DNA from: an uncultured Clostridia bacterium
Lineage (GTDB): Bacteria > Bacillota > Clostridia > Oscillospirales > Acutalibacteraceae
Direction of reading: 5' to 3'
NCBI GenBank assembly: GCA_937884625.1
Contig: CALGCE010000093.1
Span: 1 to 11,709 of the forward strand
DNA length: 11,709 nucleotides
The notes beneath the pieces are model-generated. The model was not told the origin of the DNA. It saw only the letters and a program-made list of their open reading frames with translations, and did no database searches. Positions 1 through 7,162 of the stretch are shown here, in pieces (the first letter of the stretch is position 1; every line of letters begins with the position of its first letter). The position numbers and the translations under genes are program-made.

Positions 1-1
1 G

Positions 2-2968
2 TATATAGAGCAAACGGTACGTTCAGTACTTGCACAAACGTATAAAAATTTGCAGGTAATAGTCGTAGATGACGGTTCAACGGACAGCACTTTTGAAATT
101 TTGAAGTCAATAGACGATGACCGCCTTGAAGTTTATCAAAATGACAAGAACCGCCATATTTCTTATACCTGCAACCGTGCAATTGGGTTATCCAAAGGCG
201 AGTATATAGCACATATTGATGCAGACGATTTATGGGTAAGTGAAAAAATAGAAAAACAGGTAGAATTTCTTGAAAACAATCCGCAGTATGTAGCCTGCTT
301 TACGCAGGTAGATATAATAGATGAAAATGGAAATCCTGCAAATGAGAAATACAGCAATTATAAAGATATTTATAATCTTGAAAATATGCCGCAGGAAAAA
401 ATGTTGCGGTATTTTTTAGATAATCCAAATCATTTATGTCATTGCAGTGTGCTTGTAAAAGCAGAAACATTAAAACAAGTAGGAAATCACGATGTTTCTA
501 TGTGTTATTTGCACGATTTTGATTTGTGGCTTCGCATACTGCTTACAGGTTCTGTTTATATTATGGAAAGTCCGCTTACAATTGTACGTGTACATTCGGA
601 CAGTAACAGTTCAATGAATGAAAAAAAGTGGATTGCCCACGATACCGAATATGCACGCATTATTGACAAGGTAATCGGTTTATGTCCCGATGAATTATTT
701 TTAAAGGCTTTTGAGGATTGCTTGAAACTGAAAGGTGAGCATACACATTCAGAAACAGAACTTGAAAAGGCTTTTATTTTGATTGACAGAATTTTTCCTC
801 TCAAAAGCAATCCTGTTTTAGCGATTGCAAAGTTTTCCGAATTGTTGAACGATAAGGCTTATTTAGACATTGCAGAAAAGAAGTTTGGGTTTACACCGAA
901 AGACCTTTATGAACTTCAAAAAAGGCAGTCGCTTTATAATGAGCAGAAGCAAAAGCGAGAAACGGATATTTTAAAAAGCAGTTTCAACGAGAAAATCGGC
1001 ACTCTTGATGAGAAAATCTGTCTGCTTAATTCACAGATTGACGAATACAAAAAAGCAATTTCTAACGCAAATGACCGCATAGCGACTGTTGAGGCCCAAA
1101 AGCAGGAACTATTAAGCACTTTTTCTTGGCGAGTTACTGCACCCATGAGAAAAATTACGGGTAAAATAAAGCCTATTGTTTTTAAAAACCGTACTCTTAC
1201 ACGAATTTGCAGAGGGACAAAAATGTTGTTATTAAGCGGTCCTAAGGCTGTGTATAAACGTTTTAAGACAAGAACGGTAGGTAGATACGTTGGTAAAGCG
1301 GTAATAAAAGACGATATTTCAAAGGAAAGACGTAAGGCTGAAAGCAATTATGAATTTAAAAGGGACGTTAAGTTCAGCATTTTGGTACCTCTTTACAATA
1401 CTCCCGAAGACTTATTAAGAGAAATGATAGCGTCGGTAGAGTGCCAGACTTATTCGAATTGGGAACTTTGTTTGGCGGACGGCAGTACCGATGAATTCTC
1501 TTACGTTGGCGAATACTGTAAACAATCAGCCAAAAGGGACAGCCGAATTAAGTATAAAAAACTTGAAGAAAATAAAGGCATATCGGAGAATACAAATGTC
1601 TGTATAGAAATGTCTTCGGGCGATTATATTGCCCTGTTTGACCACGATGACCTTTTACATTCAAGTGCATTATTTGAGTATGCAAAGGTAATTTGCGAAG
1701 AAAACGCCGATTTTATTTACTGCGATGAGGACAAGTTTGAAAAGGTTGGCGGAAGATTATTTGATCCGCACTTCAAGCCGGACTTTGCACCCGATAATTT
1801 AAGGGCAAATAACTATATTTGTCATTTTACGGTGTTCAGCAGAGATTTGCTCGAAAAAGTAGGCGGTTTCAGAAAGGAATTTGACGGAAGCCAAGACCAC
1901 GATTTGGTTTTACGGCTTACCGAACAGGCAAAACATATTGTTCATATTCCAAAAGTGCTTTATCATTGGAGGGTAAGCAGTGTTTCTGTCGCATCTGACC
2001 CGTATGCCAAGCCGTACACAATTACGGCAGGAATAAATGCGGTAAGCGAACATCTTGAAAGGGTAGGACTTAAAGGTACTGTTGAAAGTTCTGCCGTTCA
2101 CCCGAATATTTACAGAATCAGATATGAGATAACGGGAAATCCGCTCGTTTCCATAATCATTCCGAACTACAATCACATAGAAGACCTTTCACGCTGTATT
2201 GATTCCATCACCAAAAAATCCACTTATAAAAATTATGAAATAATAATAGTTGAAAATAACAGTAATGAGGAAACTTTTGAATACTACAAGACTCTTGATA
2301 AGTATTCAAATATAAAGGTAGTAGTTTACAAACCTGAGCCCAATGAGTTTAATTACTCGGCTATTAATAATTACGGCTTTAAATTTACAAGCGGTGAGCA
2401 CATCATTCTTCTTAACAATGATATAGAGGTTATCTCCCCCGATTGGATACAGGAAATGCTTATGTACTCACAAAGAAATGATGTCGGTGCAGTTGGTGCT
2501 ATGCTTTATTATCCTGATAATACTATCCAGCATGCGGGTGTGGTTTTGGGCGTTCTTACACTTGCCGGACATTCATTTAAACATCAACCGAGAGGCACTG
2601 CAGGATATTTCGGCAGGGCTGCTTATCAGCAGAATTTAACGGCGGTAACAGCCGCTTGTATGATGATGCGAAGAGACGTGTTTGAGCAGGTAAACGGTCT
2701 TGACGAAACATTTAAGGTTGCATTTAACGATATAGACCTTTGTATGCGTATCAGAAAAGCAGGATATCTGATAACTTTTACGCCGTATGCAGAACTTTAT
2801 CATTATGAATCCGTTTCAAGAGGAGATGATACTTCTCCTGAAAAACGCAAACGTTTTGTAAGCGAGGTCCAAAGATTTCAAAGCCGTTGGAAAAAAGAAC
2901 TTGAAGCAGGAGACCCGTATTATAATCCTAATCTTACTCTTGATGCGGAAAATTTTGATATAAAATAA
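2..2968 (+). CDS. Multidomain family 2 glycosyltransferase, 5'-partial
   Basis: The reading frame is open from base 2, so the true start lies left of the window; 988 codons are visible. The codons before the TTG at 50 still encode a typical GT2 N-terminal strand-helix (EQTVRSVLAQTYKNLQVIVV), so that TTG is not the start. Three GT-A/GT2 modules are visible. Module 1 has DDGSTD (68-85), DADD (218-229) and an HDFDLW segment near 512-529. Module 2 (about 1369-2000) has ADGSTDE (from 1475), DHDD (1640-1651) and QDHD (from 1892). Module 3 (about 2130-2870) has NNSNEE (from 2255), NND (2414-2422) and NDIDLCMRI near 2726. Between modules 1 and 2 is a charged, probably coiled-coil stretch (about 910-1125) followed by an SWRVTAPMR motif common in large surface-polysaccharide transferases. 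No signal peptide or membrane segment is seen in the visible part. Family knowledge suggests assembly of a cell-wall or exopolysaccharide repeat from nucleotide sugars at the cytoplasmic face of the membrane. The donor and linkage cannot be read from the sequence. Confidence 0.93.
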   Translation, partial: YIEQTVRSVLAQTYKNLQVIVVDDGSTDSTFEILKSIDDDRLEVYQNDKNRHISYTCNRAIGLSKGEYIAHIDADDLWVSEKIEKQVEFLENNPQYVACFTQVDIIDENGNPANEKYSNYKDIYNLENMPQEKMLRYFLDNPNHLCHCSVLVKAETLKQVGNHDVSMCYLHDFDLWLRILLTGSVYIMESPLTIVRVHSDSNSSMNEKKWIAHDTEYARIIDKVIGLCPDELFLKAFEDCLKLKGEHTHSETELEKAFILIDRIFPLKSNPVLAIAKFSELLNDKAYLDIAEKKFGFTPKDLYELQKRQSLYNEQKQKRETDILKSSFNEKIGTLDEKICLLNSQIDEYKKAISNANDRIATVEAQKQELLSTFSWRVTAPMRKITGKIKPIVFKNRTLTRICRGTKMLLLSGPKAVYKRFKTRTVGRYVGKAVIKDDISKERRKAESNYEFKRDVKFSILVPLYNTPEDLLREMIASVECQTYSNWELCLADGSTDEFSYVGEYCKQSAKRDSRIKYKKLEENKGISENTNVCIEMSSGDYIALFDHDDLLHSSALFEYAKVICEENADFIYCDEDKFEKVGGRLFDPHFKPDFAPDNLRANNYICHFTVFSRDLLEKVGGFRKEFDGSQDHDLVLRLTEQAKHIVHIPKVLYHWRVSSVSVASDPYAKPYTITAGINAVSEHLERVGLKGTVESSAVHPNIYRIRYEITGNPLVSIIIPNYNHIEDLSRCIDSITKKSTYKNYEIIIVENNSNEETFEYYKTLDKYSNIKVVVYKPEPNEFNYSAINNYGFKFTSGEHIILLNNDIEVISPDWIQEMLMYSQRNDVGAVGAMLYYPDNTIQHAGVVLGVLTLAGHSFKHQPRGTAGYFGRAAYQQNLTAVTAACMMMRRDVFEQVNGLDETFKVAFNDIDLCMRIRKAGYLITFTPYAELYHYESVSRGDDTSPEKRKRFVSEVQRFQSRWKKELEAGDPYYNPNLTLDAENFDIK

Positions 2969-2975
2969 AAAATGG

Positions 2976-3004
2976 TTGCAAATTTTAAAATATTATGGTA
3001 TTAT
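2976..3004 (+). promoter_or_regulatory. Probable sigma-A promoter of secG
   Basis: TTGCAA (2976-2981) is separated by 17 bases from TATTAT (2999-3004), and a TG dinucleotide just upstream of the -10 hexamer (2997 region) gives an extended -10. It lies between the glycosyltransferase stop and the secG ribosome binding site, so secG can be transcribed on its own. No intrinsic terminator is visible after the glycosyltransferase, so read-through into secG is also possible. Confidence 0.55.
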
Positions 3005-3064
3005 ATATTTTACGAAAATTATTTTGACTTTTTATATTGATTTATACGGTTTGGAGGTATAAAA

Positions 3065-3313
3065 ATGAGTGTTTGGGAAATTATTTTGGGAATAGCCGTC
3101 ATATTGGTATCTTTAATAATTATCGCCGTAATTCTTTTTCAACAGGGTCACCGTTCGGGAATAAACGGTGCTATTTCAGGCGGTGCGGATACGTTCCTTT
3201 CTAAAAACAAGGCCCGCACGTTTGATGCTACACTTGCACGCATAACCAAATATGTTGCAATCCTGTTCTTTGTGTTGGCACTTGTTGCAAACGTAATTGC
3301 TTTAAGAAAGTAA
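3065..3313 (+). CDS. secG: Preprotein translocase subunit SecG
   Basis: SecG is the small accessory subunit of the SecYEG protein-conducting channel and assists SecA-driven export across the cytoplasmic membrane. The 82-residue protein has the usual length and layout. It has an N-terminal hydrophobic helix (about residues 4-25, ending in ILFQQG), a polar Gly/Ser loop with the family-typical SGGADTFL segment (about 38-46), and a second hydrophobic helix (about 63-79). The start is fixed by GGAGG at 3053-3057, seven bases before the ATG. It stands alone between its own promoter and a strong terminator. In many Bacillota rnr and smpB follow secG; here a hydrogenase operon follows instead. Confidence 0.95.
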   Translation: MSVWEIILGIAVILVSLIIIAVILFQQGHRSGINGAISGGADTFLSKNKARTFDATLARITKYVAILFFVLALVANVIALRK

Positions 3314-3322
3314 AAAGATGTT

Positions 3323-3353
3323 AAAAGTCCCTCGAAAAGCGAGGGACTTTTTT
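3323..3353 (+). terminator. Rho-independent terminator after secG
   Basis: GTCCCTCG (3327-3334) pairs perfectly with CGAGGGAC (3340-3347) around a five-base loop. The stem is extended by AAAA (3323-3326) against the first four bases of a six-T run (3348-3353). It begins ten bases after the secG stop and separates secG from the hydrogenase operon. Confidence 0.95.
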
Positions 3354-3455
3354 GTATATTAGCAAATACTTGGAAAAATATTTGAATGTTTTAAATAAAA
3401 TGTCGAAAAATTTAATTAATTTTAAAAAAAGCCTTTTCAAAATTGAAATTATGTG

Positions 3456-3496
3456 TTATCATTATGATTGACAGAATTATAACAATCATATAGTTT
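3456..3496 (+). promoter_or_regulatory. Probable promoter region of the hydrogenase operon
   Basis: Two overlapping sigma-A-like solutions are visible. One is TTATCA (3456-3461), 16 bases, TATAAC (3478-3483). The other is a perfect TTGACA (3468-3473), a short 15-base spacer, then TATAGT (3489-3494). Neither is ideal, and the sequence alone does not decide between them. Both overlap the palindrome at 3463-3490, so a protein bound there would block either. The rest of the 3354-3455 stretch is very AT-rich with no gene or RNA that I recognise. The first gene's ribosome binding site is AAGGAGG at 3515-3521. Confidence 0.5.
3463..3490 (+). promoter_or_regulatory. Palindromic operator candidate, Rex-like core
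   Basis: TATGATTG (3463-3470) is the exact reverse complement of CAATCATA (3483-3490), separated by 12 bases. The inner 18 bases (3468-3485) read TTGACA-GAATTA-TAACAA. From general knowledge the clostridial Rex consensus is about TTGTTA-N6-TAACAA; this site matches 10 of those 12 defined bases, with a perfect right half. Rex represses hydrogenase and other fermentative genes when NADH/NAD+ is low, which fits an NADH-linked hydrogenase directly downstream. That Rex is the actual binder is an inference, and no rex gene lies in the window. Confidence 0.5.
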
Positions 3497-3529
3497 TATG
3501 ATGCTGTAATATTTAAGGAGGAACTGTTA

Positions 3530-4027
3530 ATGAAGAAAAAAATCGGTAAACTTCCGTTTAAAGGCACTGCCGAACAGGAAGCACAACTTTTGAAGGTCAT
3601 TGACGAGTATAAGTATGACAAAACCAACCTTATGGTAGTAATGCAAAAAGCACAGGATATTTACGGCTATCTGCCGATTGAAGTACAGGAAATGATTGCA
3701 GAGGGTATGGACGTACCGCTTGAAAAGGTTTACGGCGTTTCTACTTTCTATGCTCAATTTTCACTCTCCCCAAAGGGTAAATATAACATTTCCGTTTGTT
3801 TGGGTACTGCCTGCTACGTTAAGGGCTCAGGACCGATATTTGATAAGTTAAGCGAGAAACTCGGCATTGGTGCCGATGAGTGTACACCTGACGGTAAGTT
3901 TTCACTTACTGCCTGCCGTTGCATAGGTGCATGCGGTCTTGCACCTGTACTTACAGTTAACGACGACGTTTACGGAAGACTTACTGTTGATGATGTTGAG
4001 GGCATACTCGAAAAGTATAAAGACTGA
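3530..4027 (+). CDS. hydC: NuoE-like [2Fe-2S] subunit of bifurcating hydrogenase (HydC)
   Basis: This is the thioredoxin-fold [2Fe-2S] electron-transfer subunit of soluble NADH-linked hydrogenases (HydC/HndA, homologous to complex I NuoE). It passes electrons to or from the NAD-binding flavoprotein HydB. The 165-residue length is typical of NuoE. An N-terminal helical bundle includes the family-typical AQDIYGYLP (41-49) and VYGVSTFYAQF (67-77). The cluster ligands are C90 and C95 (CLGTAC) and C131 and C135 (CIGAC), with an extra C129. The start is supported by AAGGAGG at 3515-3521, eight bases upstream of the ATG. It is the first gene of the operon, 40 bases ahead of the next gene. It is separated from hydB and hydA by seven genes, unlike Thermotoga, where, as I recall, hydC, hydB and hydA adjoin. 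Assignment as HydC rather than another NuoE paralogue rests on operon context. Confidence 0.9.
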   Translation: MKKKIGKLPFKGTAEQEAQLLKVIDEYKYDKTNLMVVMQKAQDIYGYLPIEVQEMIAEGMDVPLEKVYGVSTFYAQFSLSPKGKYNISVCLGTACYVKGSGPIFDKLSEKLGIGADECTPDGKFSLTACRCIGACGLAPVLTVNDDVYGRLTVDDVEGILEKYKD

Positions 4028-4067
4028 TTGATTTTTTAGTGTTTAGAGAATTAAGGGATAATAATTT

Positions 4068-4424
4068 ATGAAAATCTGTACAATGAAAGATTTGCTCGAT
4101 GCCGAAGTTCTTTGCTGTGAGGAGAACTTGGGACGTCACGTATACTCCGCTTGCGGTTGTGACCTTATGAGTGACGTTCTTGCCTACGTTAAGGACCAAG
4201 CGGTATTGCTTACAGGTCTTGTTAATCCGCAGGTTATAAGAACTGCGGAAATGATGGATATGGTTTGTATCGTTTTTGTGCGTTCTAAAATGCCTACCGA
4301 AGAAATGTTAAATCTTGCGAGAGACAGCGGTATAGTTATTATGCAGACTAAAAAAAGGCTTTACGAGGCTTGCGGAATACTGTATTCCAACGGTCTTGTA
4401 AGGAATAAGACAAAAGATGAGTGA
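4068..4424 (+). CDS. DRTGG-domain-like small protein, hydrogenase operon
   Basis: This 118-residue soluble protein resembles the small DRTGG-domain proteins found in clostridial hydrogenase operons. DRTGG domains also occur in phosphotransacetylase and in CBS-domain pyrophosphatases, where they are linked to nucleotide or small-ligand regulation. No ligand is known for this type. The visible pattern is an N-terminal KDLLDAEVLCC helix, then SACGCDLMSDVLAYV, a hydrophobic strand (AVLLTGLVN), and a C-terminal half with alternating strands (VCIVFVRSK and GIVIMQTKK). The literal DRTGG signature is not present, so the domain call rests on overall pattern and context. It is Cys-rich (C4, C16, C17, C29, C31, C67, C102). 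AAGGGA at 4053-4058 is its ribosome binding site. Its last eight bases overlap the next gene, which implies translational coupling. Confidence 0.72.
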   Translation: MKICTMKDLLDAEVLCCEENLGRHVYSACGCDLMSDVLAYVKDQAVLLTGLVNPQVIRTAEMMDMVCIVFVRSKMPTEEMLNLARDSGIVIMQTKKRLYEACGILYSNGLVRNKTKDE

Positions 4425-4842
4425 AGAGTTAGTTTTTCATTTTGACGTCGACGGGGAAGATTTTACTTCTGCCGGTCAGGCTTCGGTACAAATCAAGAAA
4501 ATTTTAAGAAGATTGGGATTGTCTCCCGAAATAATACGTCGAGTTTCCATTGCGATGTACGAGGGAGAAATTAATATGGTAATCCACGCCGGTGGCGGCG
4601 TTGCCGACGTGCGTGTTTTTGAGGACTATATAGAGTTAGTCCTTAAAGATAACGGACCCGGAATATCCGATATAAATAAGGCTATGCAGGAGGGATATTC
4701 TACTGCAACCGATACTATTCGTTCACTCGGTTTCGGTGCGGGTATGGGATTACCGAATATGAAGAGGTACAGCGATACTATGGAGATAAATTCCGTAGTG
4801 GGCGAGGGTACCGAAATAACAATGCGAGTAAATATTCGGTAG
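4417..4842 (+). CDS. RsbW/SpoIIAB-like GHKL ATP-binding protein
   Basis: This 141-residue protein is a stand-alone GHKL (HATPase) domain of the anti-sigma-factor serine kinase type. The N box is EGEIN...H (E49, N53, H57), with the Glu-x3-Asn spacing of SpoIIAB and RsbW. The G1 box is DNGPGI (78-83), the G2 glycine loop is GFGAGMGL (105-112) and the G3 motif is GEGTEI (129-134). All ATP-binding motifs look intact, so it should bind ATP and may phosphorylate a partner protein. No STAS-domain antagonist and no sigma factor is present in the window, so a classical partner-switch is not demonstrated. Its ATG overlaps the end of the preceding gene by eight bases, and nine bases separate it from the HydS gene. 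Proteins of this type recur beside HydS in Clostridia. The substrate is unknown. Confidence 0.85.
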   Translation: MSEELVFHFDVDGEDFTSAGQASVQIKKILRRLGLSPEIIRRVSIAMYEGEINMVIHAGGGVADVRVFEDYIELVLKDNGPGISDINKAMQEGYSTATDTIRSLGFGAGMGLPNMKRYSDTMEINSVVGEGTEITMRVNIR

Positions 4843-4851
4843 TGTGATAAT

Positions 4852-6117
4852 ATGGATAAATACGAACATTCCGTGTTGCTTGACCGTGATAAATGCACCG
4901 GCTGTACTACCTGTTTACGCCACTGTCCGACAGAGGCAATAAGGATTAAGGACGGTCACGCCGTCATAAACGATGAAAGATGTATTGACTGCGGTGAATG
5001 TATCAGGGTGTGTGGGCATAAGGCAAAAAGAGCAATATGCAGTAAACTTGAAAGTATGGAGCGGTTTAGGTATAAAATTGCACTTCCTGCACCTACACTT
5101 TACGGTCAGTTCGATAATTTAGAGGACGTTGATATTGTCCTTGACGGACTGCTTAAAATCGGATTTGACGATGTATTTGAGGTGTCGAAAGCAGCAGAAC
5201 TTGTGTCTGCGTATACAAGACTATACCTTAAAACCGACGGTGTTAAAAAACCTGCCATCAGTTCGGCTTGTCCTGCTGTGTTAAGACTTATAAGTCTGCG
5301 TTTTCCGTCGCTTAGCGATAACGTAATACATATGTTACCGCCGTCTGAGGTGGCAGCGTCGCTTGCAAGGGAAAAGGCACTTAAAGAACACCCCGAACTT
5401 AAAGAAACAGATATAGGAGTTTGCTTTATTTCGCCGTGTCCTGCAAAGGTAAGTTACGTTAAAAACGGTTTTGCAAATTATAAAAGTAAAATAGACGAAG
5501 TAGTTTCAATCAGTGATATATACTTTATGCTTATAAGTAAAATGTCGCAGGAAGACGAAATTAAGACGATTTGCGAATCGGGAATGATTGGCATAGGTTG
5601 GGCGACTTCGGGTGGCGAAGCAACGGCTATTTTCAATGAAAAGTACCTTGCGGCTGACGGTATTGAGAACGTTAATAAAGTTCTTGACCAGATAGAAAAC
5701 GGTAACATACCGCAACTTGAATTCATTGAACTCAACGCCTGTACGGGCGGTTGCGTAGGCGGTGTTATGACCATGCAAAACCCGTTTATCGCAAAGGCAA
5801 GGTTACGAGGGTTAAGACGGGACCTGCCTGTATCTCAAAATTTTTTGGGTAAATATGATTTATATATACCTGATAATTATTTGTTTGATAAGTTGCCCGA
5901 ATACAGTCCGATATCAAGGCTCAGTGATAATATGGCGGAGTCAATGCGTATGATGGCAGACATTCAGAAATTAAAGGATATGCTGCCGAATACCGACTGT
6001 GGCTCCTGCGGTGCACCTACGTGCAGGGCTTTTGCCGAAGATGTGGTTAAGGGCGAAGCGAAGGCTGAAAACTGCATTTTTATGTCTTTAAAGGAGAACG
6101 GTAAAAATGACGGTTAA
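4852..6117 (+). CDS. hydS: HydS-like putative sensory [FeFe]-hydrogenase
   Basis: This 421-residue protein has three parts. The first is an N-terminal two-[4Fe-4S] ferredoxin domain (C15, C18, C21, C25; C44, C47, C50, C54). The second is a hydrogenase large-subunit-like domain (about 72-330). The third is a C-terminal single-cluster Fe-S domain with C383, C386, C391 and C408. The H-cluster motifs are altered. L1 is SSACPAV (137-143) instead of TSCCPxW, so the proton-transfer Cys is Ala (A139) while the following ligand Cys (C140) stays. L2 is SPCPAKVSY (194-202), keeping C196 and K199 but losing the final Glu. L3 keeps C297 and C301 (NACTGGCVGG) but lacks the usual Met before the first Cys. 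All four cubane ligands are thus present. Cys-to-Ala at the proton-transfer site is, as I recall, the hallmark of HydS from Thermotoga maritima (TM1421), a putative sensory enzyme with low activity encoded beside hydABC. There is no PAS domain. No strong ribosome binding site is visible, and nine bases separate it from the upstream ATPase gene. Confidence 0.87.
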   Translation: MDKYEHSVLLDRDKCTGCTTCLRHCPTEAIRIKDGHAVINDERCIDCGECIRVCGHKAKRAICSKLESMERFRYKIALPAPTLYGQFDNLEDVDIVLDGLLKIGFDDVFEVSKAAELVSAYTRLYLKTDGVKKPAISSACPAVLRLISLRFPSLSDNVIHMLPPSEVAASLAREKALKEHPELKETDIGVCFISPCPAKVSYVKNGFANYKSKIDEVVSISDIYFMLISKMSQEDEIKTICESGMIGIGWATSGGEATAIFNEKYLAADGIENVNKVLDQIENGNIPQLEFIELNACTGGCVGGVMTMQNPFIAKARLRGLRRDLPVSQNFLGKYDLYIPDNYLFDKLPEYSPISRLSDNMAESMRMMADIQKLKDMLPNTDCGSCGAPTCRAFAEDVVKGEAKAENCIFMSLKENGKNDG

Positions 6118-6436
6118 GGAACTTTGTGAAACCTGCGATTTTGATATTTGCTGTATGCCTTTTCCCGAAAGGGAGGTAAAAGGTGCTTATATAGGCGACC
6201 TGCTCAGTTGGGTAATGGGCAGAGCAAATGAAGATAACGCTTGGATTACCATTATGTCAAACGTAAATGTGGTTGCGGTAGCAACACTTGCGGATACATC
6301 GTGTGTAATACTTGCAGAGGGCGTGAAGTTAGAGCAGGATATAATAGATGTTGCAAATGAAAAAGGCGTAAATATTCTTTATTCCAGTCTGCCGTCATTT
6401 GAAACGGCGGTTAAAATATCCGGTAAGGTATTATGA
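6107..6436 (+). CDS. Second DRTGG-domain protein
   Basis: This 109-residue protein has the DRTGG-type core GAYIGDLLSWVMGRA (26-40), then NAWITIMSNVNVVAVATLAD with alternating strands and a final VNILYSSLPSFETA segment. This layout matches the small DRTGG proteins annotated in clostridial hydrogenase operons. Enzymatic motifs are absent, so a ligand-sensing or scaffold role is the likeliest reading. The N-terminus carries a cysteine group, C7-x2-C10-x4-C15-C16, that is not part of the usual fold. Its ribosome binding site AAGGAG (6091-6096) and its ATG lie inside the end of the HydS gene, giving an 11-base overlap. It ends in a four-base ATGA overlap with the PHP gene. The two DRTGG genes lie on either side of the ATPase-HydS pair. 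Confidence 0.82.
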   Translation: MTVKELCETCDFDICCMPFPEREVKGAYIGDLLSWVMGRANEDNAWITIMSNVNVVAVATLADTSCVILAEGVKLEQDIIDVANEKGVNILYSSLPSFETAVKISGKVL

Positions 6437-7158
6437 ATAAGTATTATTATGATTTGCATATACATTCGTGCCTGTCACCTTGTGCAGATAATGACAATAC
6501 ACCTAATAATATAGCAGGTATGGCTTCCCTTTGCGGACTTAATATTGTCGCTCTTACAGACCATAACACCTGCAAAAACTGTCCTGCTTTTTTTGTTGCA
6601 GCAAGGCGTTACGGTATAATTCCGATAGCAGGTATGGAACTTACCACCGCAGAGGATATCCACGTTATATGCTTGTTTTCCACCCTCCAATATGCACTTT
6701 CCTTTGATGAGGAAATAAATTCAAGGCGAATACTTATAAAAAACCGTACCGATATATTCGGCGACCAACTTATTTTAGACTGTGAAGATAACGTAATAGG
6801 AATTGATGAAAATTTGTTGTCGAATGCTACTGACGTTTCTTTGGAAGAAGTGCCGAAAATTGTCGGTAAATACGGTGGAATATGCTATCCTGCACATATA
6901 GATAGGCAATCTAACGGCATAATAGAAGTTTTGGGAACTTTTCCCGAAACGCCGATATTTAGTGCAGTAGAGTTTAACAACAGTGTAAAAATTGCCGAGT
7001 ACACACAAAAATACGGTCTTGAAAATAAAAAAATTGTTGTAAGTTCAGATGCACATTATCTTGAAAATATAAGGGATAAAGAAAACTTTTTTGAACTTTG
7101 CGATAAGCCTTATAGCAGTGCTTTTGTGAGTAAGAAACTAATAGATTATTTAAGGTAA
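6433..7158 (+). CDS. PHP-domain metal-dependent phosphoesterase
   Basis: PHP domains are trinuclear-metal phosphoesterases; relatives hydrolyse 3',5'-bisphosphonucleotides, short oligonucleotides or histidinol phosphate. In this 241-residue protein the metal-ligand motifs are in the expected order: HIH (H9, H11), D19, DH (D43, H44), E69 in GMELTT, H77, H155 in PAHID, and D206 with H208 in SSDAH. It is therefore probably catalytically competent. Cysteines sit right next to the metal site: C13 and C17 follow the HIH motif, and C47 and C50 follow the DH motif. It is cytosolic with no signal peptide. The ATG overlaps the previous stop by four bases and the next gene starts five bases after this one. 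In this operon it may hydrolyse a phosphorylated or nucleotide signal made by its neighbours, but the substrate cannot be inferred. Confidence 0.88.
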   Translation: MNKYYYDLHIHSCLSPCADNDNTPNNIAGMASLCGLNIVALTDHNTCKNCPAFFVAARRYGIIPIAGMELTTAEDIHVICLFSTLQYALSFDEEINSRRILIKNRTDIFGDQLILDCEDNVIGIDENLLSNATDVSLEEVPKIVGKYGGICYPAHIDRQSNGIIEVLGTFPETPIFSAVEFNNSVKIAEYTQKYGLENKKIVVSSDAHYLENIRDKENFFELCDKPYSSAFVSKKLIDYLR

Positions 7159-7162
7159 AAAA

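Noticed and set aside
50..52. TTG as the start codon of the glycosyltransferase
   Set aside because: The 16 upstream codons in the same frame are open and encode a typical GT2 N-terminal segment, so the gene begins outside the window.
3024..3029. TTGACT as a second -35 box for secG
   Set aside because: No -10-like hexamer lies at 16-18 bases; the nearest TTTATA is only about 11 bases away.
3401..3430. A/T-rich stretch considered as an UP element for the hydrogenase promoter
   Set aside because: It lies too far upstream of either candidate -35 hexamer, and similar composition covers the whole intergenic region.
3463..3490. The 8-bp inverted repeat read as a transcription terminator
   Set aside because: The arms are AT-rich with a 12-base loop, no T-tract follows, and a strong terminator already lies at 3323-3353. 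An operator is the better reading.
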